Position numbers and translations under genes: made by a program. The notes beneath the pieces were generated by a model that was not told where the DNA came from, did no database searches, and saw only the letters and a program-made list of their open reading frames with translations. Shown in pieces: positions 25,694 through 29,570 of a DNA stretch of 29,570 nucleotides (position 1 is its first letter; every line of letters starts with the position of its first letter). The DNA is taken from positions 1-29,570 of the forward strand of contig CAUZEA010000075.1 in NCBI GenBank assembly GCA_963578605.1, in the 5' to 3' direction. Origin of the DNA: JAKVCB01 sp963578605. Lineage in GTDB: Bacteria; Planctomycetota; Planctomycetia; Pirellulales; Lacipirellulaceae.

Positions 25694-26893
25694 TTACTGG
25701 GTGGCCTTGATGCCAAGTTCGTCTTTGACCTCGGTGAATGCCCGAATTGCGGTGTCGAGGTCTTCCTCGGTATGGGCGGCAGAGACCTGCACGCGGATGC
25801 GCGCCTGGTTTTGCGGGACCACCGGGTAAGAGAACCCGATCACGTAGACTCCTTTCTCGAGCATCGCACTGGCTGCCTGGCTGGCCAGGGCAGCGTCGCC
25901 AAGCATGATCGGCACGATGGGATGTTCACCAGGGACGACGGTCAGCCCTACGCTGGAAATCGCCGAGCGGAATTTACGAGTGTTGGTCTCCAGCCGATCC
26001 CGCAATTCGGTGGATTCGGTGATCAGTTCGAGCGCTTTGAGTGATGCACAAACCATAGCGGGGGCGACCGAGTTGGAAAACAGGTAGGGGCGGGAGCGTT
26101 GGCGGAGGAGCTGGACGATTTCCTGCCGCCCACTGGTATAGCCACCACTCGCTCCACCCAGTGCTTTTCCCAGGGTACCGGTGATAACATCAACCCGCTC
26201 CATCACACCACAGTGCTCGTGGGTGCCACGGCCATGCCGCCCCATGAAACCAACCGCGTGTGAATCGTCGACCATCACCAGGGCATCATATTTTTCAGCC
26301 AGGTCGCAGATTTCCGCTAGCCGGGCAATCGTACCGTCCATGGAAAAAACACCATCGGTTGCAATCAAGCGACAACTGGCCGACTGGGTTTCACGGAGCT
26401 TTTCTTCCAGGTCCTGCATGTCGCCATTGCGATAGCGGAATCGGGCCGCTTTACAGAGGCGGATGCCATCAATAATACTGGCATGATTGAGAGCGTCGGA
26501 GATAATTGCGTCCTCCGGTGTGAGTAACGTTTCGAAGAGCCCACCATTGGCGTCGAAACAAGACGTGTAAAGAATGGTTTCTTCCGTCCCCAGGAATTCG
26601 CTGATGCGGGCTTCCAGTTCGGTATGAATCAATTGGGTGCCGCAAATAAACCGCACCGACGAGAGTCCGTATCCCCAGCGTTCGAGCCCGTCCTGGGCAG
26701 CGGCAACAATGGCAGGGTGGTCGGAAAGGCCGAGGTAGTTGTTGGCGCACATGTTGATGACCGACTTGCTCTCACCGACGCGGATGTGGGCGTCTTGAGG
26801 CGAAGAAATCAACCGTTCTTGTTTAAAAAGTCCACCCGCACGAATTTCGTCGAGTTGGTCTTGCACCCGTTTCTGTAATGCACCGTACATCAT
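25694..26893 (-). CDS. kbl: Glycine C-acetyltransferase (2-amino-3-ketobutyrate CoA ligase)
   Basis: A 399-residue alpha-oxoamine synthase family PLP enzyme. It cleaves 2-amino-3-oxobutyrate with CoA to glycine and acetyl-CoA, the second step of threonine breakdown. The PLP lysine is Lys243 (GTLGKALGGASGG). The cofactor-binding DDSHAVGFMG is at 209-218, the substrate region NNYLGLSDHP at 51-60 and NHASIIDGIRL at 136-146. Length and motifs match Kbl more closely than BioF or HemA. Two adjacent ATGs (26893 and 26890) follow AAGGAA; either can be the start. No threonine dehydrogenase (tdh) gene is next to it in this window. It is cytoplasmic. Confidence 0.9.
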   Translation of the reverse strand: MMYGALQKRVQDQLDEIRAGGLFKQERLISSPQDAHIRVGESKSVINMCANNYLGLSDHPAIVAAAQDGLERWGYGLSSVRFICGTQLIHTELEARISEFLGTEETILYTSCFDANGGLFETLLTPEDAIISDALNHASIIDGIRLCKAARFRYRNGDMQDLEEKLRETQSASCRLIATDGVFSMDGTIARLAEICDLAEKYDALVMVDDSHAVGFMGRHGRGTHEHCGVMERVDVITGTLGKALGGASGGYTSGRQEIVQLLRQRSRPYLFSNSVAPAMVCASLKALELITESTELRDRLETNTRKFRSAISSVGLTVVPGEHPIVPIMLGDAALASQAASAMLEKGVYVIGFSYPVVPQNQARIRVQVSAAHTEEDLDTAIRAFTEVKDELGIKATQ

Positions 26894-27511
26894 GGATTCC
26901 TTTAATTGAGAATGACCTTTGTCGATTGTCCTGAAACCATCACCTCAAAGCCAGTTGCCAATTCGCTGTTGTAAAACCGCCGCGTGGTTGTCCGAGAGGC
27001 TCTGTAGCATGACGGTCATGCGGTACCACGTTTCGCACATCTTGCGACCGTAGGTGCCCTTGGTCGTAATTATCTTCAAAACAACATTGTTCCACTGAAT
27101 TGCCACGTCGTCATGGGGGGGAAGTTTGACTATTTTGCTTCTGCGGTTGCCAGGGGACAGCCTGGCGGGGGCTGTGGTTGAATGAACAATCTTTCCAGAC
27201 CGACTGCCGAATTTCCCCGCAATTTGGGCAGGAAACGTCGTGGCCTCAGCCCTGGATGACCAGCAGATCCGGTGGCAGGGGTATTGCTGCAAGTTTTTGG
27301 GGCATTGTGCCTGCGGCAAAACACGTTGGTGGGAGCGGGGTCCTACTTCTTTGGCAATGACAAGCGATAGAATAGAGCGACTGCCAGCTGGCGATCATGA
27401 GTATTTAGCGGCATTAAAGATTTCTGAAGCGTAACTCGCTGTAGTATGATAGGACGTTTCTGATATGGGTAAATTAAAATTCCCCATGAGCGACTTGCAA
27501 GGAAATAGAAT
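26894..27511. other. Divergent intergenic region between kbl and the phosphoesterase gene
   Basis: The 618 bases contain a possible small minus-strand gene (26945-27319, listed separately with low confidence) and a 10-base perfect palindrome GCCAGCTGGC (27383-27392). They also contain a TATGAT box (27445-27450) that could be a -10 element for the phosphoesterase gene but lacks a good -35. Nothing else is supported. Confidence 0.5.
26945..27319 (-). CDS. Possible small protein upstream of kbl (unrecognised)
   Basis: An open minus-strand frame ends 51 bases before kbl. Only its last 60 or so residues look protein-like: hydrophobic and charged residues alternate, and a Met/Gln-rich helix (MTVMLQSLSDNHAAVLQQR) lies near the C-terminus. 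The N-terminal part (TTG start at 27319) is proline- and arginine-rich without a ribosome site, and may be noncoding. No family was recognised. It could be a short leader protein gene for kbl or a chance frame. Confidence 0.2.
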   Translation of the reverse strand: MPQAQCPKNLQQYPCHRICWSSRAEATTFPAQIAGKFGSRSGKIVHSTTAPARLSPGNRRSKIVKLPPHDDVAIQWNNVVLKIITTKGTYGRKMCETWYRMTVMLQSLSDNHAAVLQQRIGNWL

Positions 27512-29086
27512 ATGTGGCACCGACCGTCTCTTTTGATTGCCTTGAACTTTCTTGTGCTCCTTTTGCCCTGGCTCGTGCTCCCTTTGCCGTGGGCCTCTGC
27601 CGAGCAGATGGCCCGGGGAATCGTCTTTCACGACAAGAATGGTGACCAGCACTTTGACGAGGGCGATTTTCCGCTTGGAAATATTGGTGTATCGAATGGC
27701 CGTGAAATTGTATCGACCAGTGCCGATGGTCGATTTACCTTGACCATCGATGACGACGACATCATCTTCGTTCTCAAACCTCGGGGGTGGCGGACACCTC
27801 TGAATCAGGAAAACCTGCCGCGGTTCTTTTATATTCATAAACCAAAGGGTTCACCGAAACTCAAGTACCCCGGAGTTGATCCCACCGGCCCGCTTCCTGA
27901 TTTGATTGAGTTTCCCCTCTACCCACAGAAAGAGCCCGATCAATTTCGGGCAATTCTGTTTGGTGATCCCCAACCTCGTGATCAAAAGGAAGTCGATTAC
28001 ATATCCCGCGATGTGGTTAGCGATTTGATTGGCACTGACGCATCGTTTGGTGTGACTCTGGGTGATATTGTCAATGACGATCTCTCGCTGTTTGGTCCGT
28101 TGACCCAGTCGATCGCCTTGATCGGAATCCCCTGGTACAATGTGATCGGCAACCACGATCTTAATCGTGTTGCCAAACACGACCACCATAGTGACGAAAG
28201 TTTTGAGCGAGTTTTTGGCCCAAATTATTATTCGTTTGACTATGGCCCGGTTCACTTCCTGGTGCTGGATGATGTGATCTGGGAAATTCCCGACGAGGGT
28301 CGACCAGGTTACGACGGTGGATTGGGTGCCGACCAAATGGGCTTTATTCGGGAAGACCTGGCCCGGATTCCGGAAAATCAACTCGTGGTGCTGTTGATGC
28401 ACATTCCGCTTGTCGACGTTGAAGATCGACACGAGTTGTACCGCTTGATCGAAATGCGACCTTTTTGCATGTCGGTTGCAGCGCATCTGCATCTCCATGT
28501 TCACGAGTTCATCACTGCCGAGGATGGTTGGCGGGGGCCTCAGCCGCATCATCACATCATCAACGTGACCGTTAGTGGCAGTTGGTGGTCGGGGGCCCCG
28601 GATGAAAGGGGAATACCGCACACGACGATGGCCGATGGGGCGCCGAATGGGTATTCGATCATCAGCTTTGACGGAACGCGTTACCAACTGCAGTTCAGGG
28701 CTGCCGGTCGTCCCGCGAAGTATCAGATGCAGATTCATGCGCCCGATAGCCTCTCCCAGGAAAACCTTCCTTTTGCAACTATTTACGCCAATGTGTTTGA
28801 TGGTTCAGAGCGTACCAAGGTTGAGTATTCGCTGGGAGACGATACCTGGCTCGAAATGGAAAAAGTGCTTGCACTCGATCCCGGGTACAGTCGAATGGTT
28901 GAGCAGGAGGCCGCAATTAAGGACAAAAATTGGCGCGAGATTACGTGGCCAGAGATTTCGACCCACTTGTGGCGGACAACATTGCCAACCTCCCTTGAGC
29001 CGGGTAGCTATGTGATCCGGGTGAAAGCGACCGATATGCATGGTGCAACGCATCATGGAAATCATCTGCTTCGGGTTACTCCATGA
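27512..29086 (+). CDS. Secreted calcineurin-like metallophosphoesterase with MetallophosN and MetallophosC domains
   Basis: A 524-residue exported protein with a signal peptide at about 1-30 (LNFLVLLLPWLVLPLPWASA). The N-terminal beta-domain (about 33-95) resembles MetallophosN/SdrD-B repeats and carries a calcium-loop-like DKNGDQHFDEGD (41-52). The phosphoesterase core (about 143-350) shows FGDPQPRD (Asp152), LGDIVND (Asp185), GNHDL (Asn214, His215), LLMHIPL (His297) and HLHLHVHEF (His325-His329), so the dinuclear metal site looks complete, although the usual Gly of the GHxH motif is Ala. A C-terminal beta domain follows (about 400-524). ATG 27512 follows AAGGAAATAG. The substrate may be a phosphoester or cyclic nucleotide. 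Confidence 0.85.
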   Translation: MWHRPSLLIALNFLVLLLPWLVLPLPWASAEQMARGIVFHDKNGDQHFDEGDFPLGNIGVSNGREIVSTSADGRFTLTIDDDDIIFVLKPRGWRTPLNQENLPRFFYIHKPKGSPKLKYPGVDPTGPLPDLIEFPLYPQKEPDQFRAILFGDPQPRDQKEVDYISRDVVSDLIGTDASFGVTLGDIVNDDLSLFGPLTQSIALIGIPWYNVIGNHDLNRVAKHDHHSDESFERVFGPNYYSFDYGPVHFLVLDDVIWEIPDEGRPGYDGGLGADQMGFIREDLARIPENQLVVLLMHIPLVDVEDRHELYRLIEMRPFCMSVAAHLHLHVHEFITAEDGWRGPQPHHHIINVTVSGSWWSGAPDERGIPHTTMADGAPNGYSIISFDGTRYQLQFRAAGRPAKYQMQIHAPDSLSQENLPFATIYANVFDGSERTKVEYSLGDDTWLEMEKVLALDPGYSRMVEQEAAIKDKNWREITWPEISTHLWRTTLPTSLEPGSYVIRVKATDMHGATHHGNHLLRVTP

Positions 29087-29434
29087 GCTGCTGATGGTAT
29101 GGCGGGACGGTGAGAATGGTCGTTGACTTGCGGAAAAATAAAGTCTGCGAGGCTGAGAGTCCGTGAACCATCCCCGGTGCCAGCGGAGTTGCCAGTGGAA
29201 AGCGAGATCTCGACCAAACCGCTCTATCAACAAAGCATTTGCGGAATTGGCCGCTGGTTGGTACCAAGCCGGTTGCGGCTGTTGATGCAAGTCTCGAGAG
29301 CTATGTTGAAGCCAACACAAAGATCCTCTGCAATACCACGATTGGCATCGCGCATGGCCCGATCTTTCTTGGGTAACGGCCACGGGTAAACTGGCGGACC
29401 GTTCGTTCTGACAAGCGACTTGCGTTCGTATCTT
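29087..29434. other. Intergenic region at the right side, no supported gene
   Basis: The 348 bases lie between two convergent genes. A minus-strand frame (29227-29514) has only a TTG start, no recognisable domain, and overlaps the better supported gene end at 29435-29570, so it is not called. No clear terminator hairpin was found. Confidence 0.5.
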
Positions 29435-29570
29435 TCAGGTTTTCCAGCGGCTGGGGCCAAGTCCAGCTGCATTTCGAGCCATGCCATCGGGACGATTGGG
29501 GAGGTCGAACTCAATGTCTCGCGAGTTCAAACTGCCAAAGTATTTTTGGATGTCCGGTGGCAGAGAGGCG
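29435..29570 (-). CDS. C-terminal fragment of a probable PhyH-family dioxygenase (cut by window edge)
   Basis: The minus strand is open from the right edge to TGA at 29435-29437, giving the last 44 residues of a protein. Its tail reads FDLPNRPDGMARNAAGLGPS and then RWKT. It aligns without gaps over about 23 residues with the end of the PhyH protein at 9207-10049 (YDAPNVPPGLASEAPGINPS, then RWEQT): the D-PN-P-G-A, final G and PSRW positions agree. The upstream part, PPDIQKYFGSLNSRDIEF, also fits the paralogue. The catalytic domain is outside the window, so the family call rests on the tail alone. It converges on the phosphoesterase gene. Confidence 0.55.
   Translation of the reverse strand, partial: ASLPPDIQKYFGSLNSRDIEFDLPNRPDGMARNAAGLGPSRWKT

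Noticed and set aside
27422..27450. Sigma70-like promoter for the phosphoesterase gene (TATGAT)
   Set aside because: The -10 box is good, but the sequence 17 bases upstream matches the -35 consensus poorly, so it is only mentioned with the intergenic region.
29227..29514. Minus-strand frame of 95 codons
   Set aside because: It has only a TTG start and overlaps the PhyH-like gene end, which has better support from similarity to the 9207 gene.
1..29570. CRISPR arrays, tRNA or rRNA genes, phage genes
   Set aside because: No regularly spaced repeats, no tRNA-like T-arm or cloverleaf segments and no phage structural proteins were seen when reading both strands.

Overview
The window looks like chromosome from a Planctomycetota bacterium, most likely a marine Pirellulales-type lineage. 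The basis is two neighbouring gene pairs of planctomycete-specific families (PSD/PSCyt cytochrome-like proteins paired with DUF1552 and DUF1501 proteins carrying twin-arginine leaders), moderate GC, and many secreted or sugar/peptide-related enzymes. No rRNA, tRNA or CRISPR array was seen.

Layout. (1) 1-1218: an IS3-family insertion sequence on the minus strand. Its OrfB runs off the left edge, and a GGGAAAC slippery heptamer joins OrfA to OrfB. (2) 1480-2979: a divergent Nramp-like membrane transporter that lacks the usual metal-binding motifs. (3) 3007-4143 (minus) and 4265-13319 (plus), then 13367-14782 (minus): an accessory metabolic cluster. It contains an M24 metallopeptidase-fold hydrolase divergent from RidA, an M81 (MlrC-like) protein, an AstE/AspA-type zinc deacylase, an SDR, a threonine-synthase-like PLP enzyme, a PhyH dioxygenase, a sodium:solute symporter, a 58-residue membrane peptide, an M20 amidohydrolase and a convergent muconate-lactonizing-type enolase-superfamily enzyme. 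Together these could import, epimerise and hydrolyse a small amide, N-acyl-amino acid or dipeptide, then eliminate an amine and remove the reactive enamine with RidA. The substrate cannot be read from sequence.

(4) 15102-22376 (minus): two planctomycete two-gene units, PSD3/PSD5/PSD4/PSCyt3/PSD2 with DUF1552, and DUF1549/DUF1553 with DUF1501. Both are predicted to be exported. (5) 22937-29086: gamma-glutamyltransferase, a second SDR, glycine C-acetyltransferase (Kbl, minus), and a secreted calcineurin-like phosphoesterase. (6) 29435-29570 (minus): the last 44 codons of another gene. Its C-terminus matches that of the PhyH protein at 9207-10049, so a second PhyH-type gene probably lies just outside the window.

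The points most worth following up are the metabolic cluster as a whole, the unannotated 58-residue symporter partner, the motif-less Nramp-like transporter, the PhyH gene that differs in codon use from its neighbours, and the paralogue tail at the right edge.
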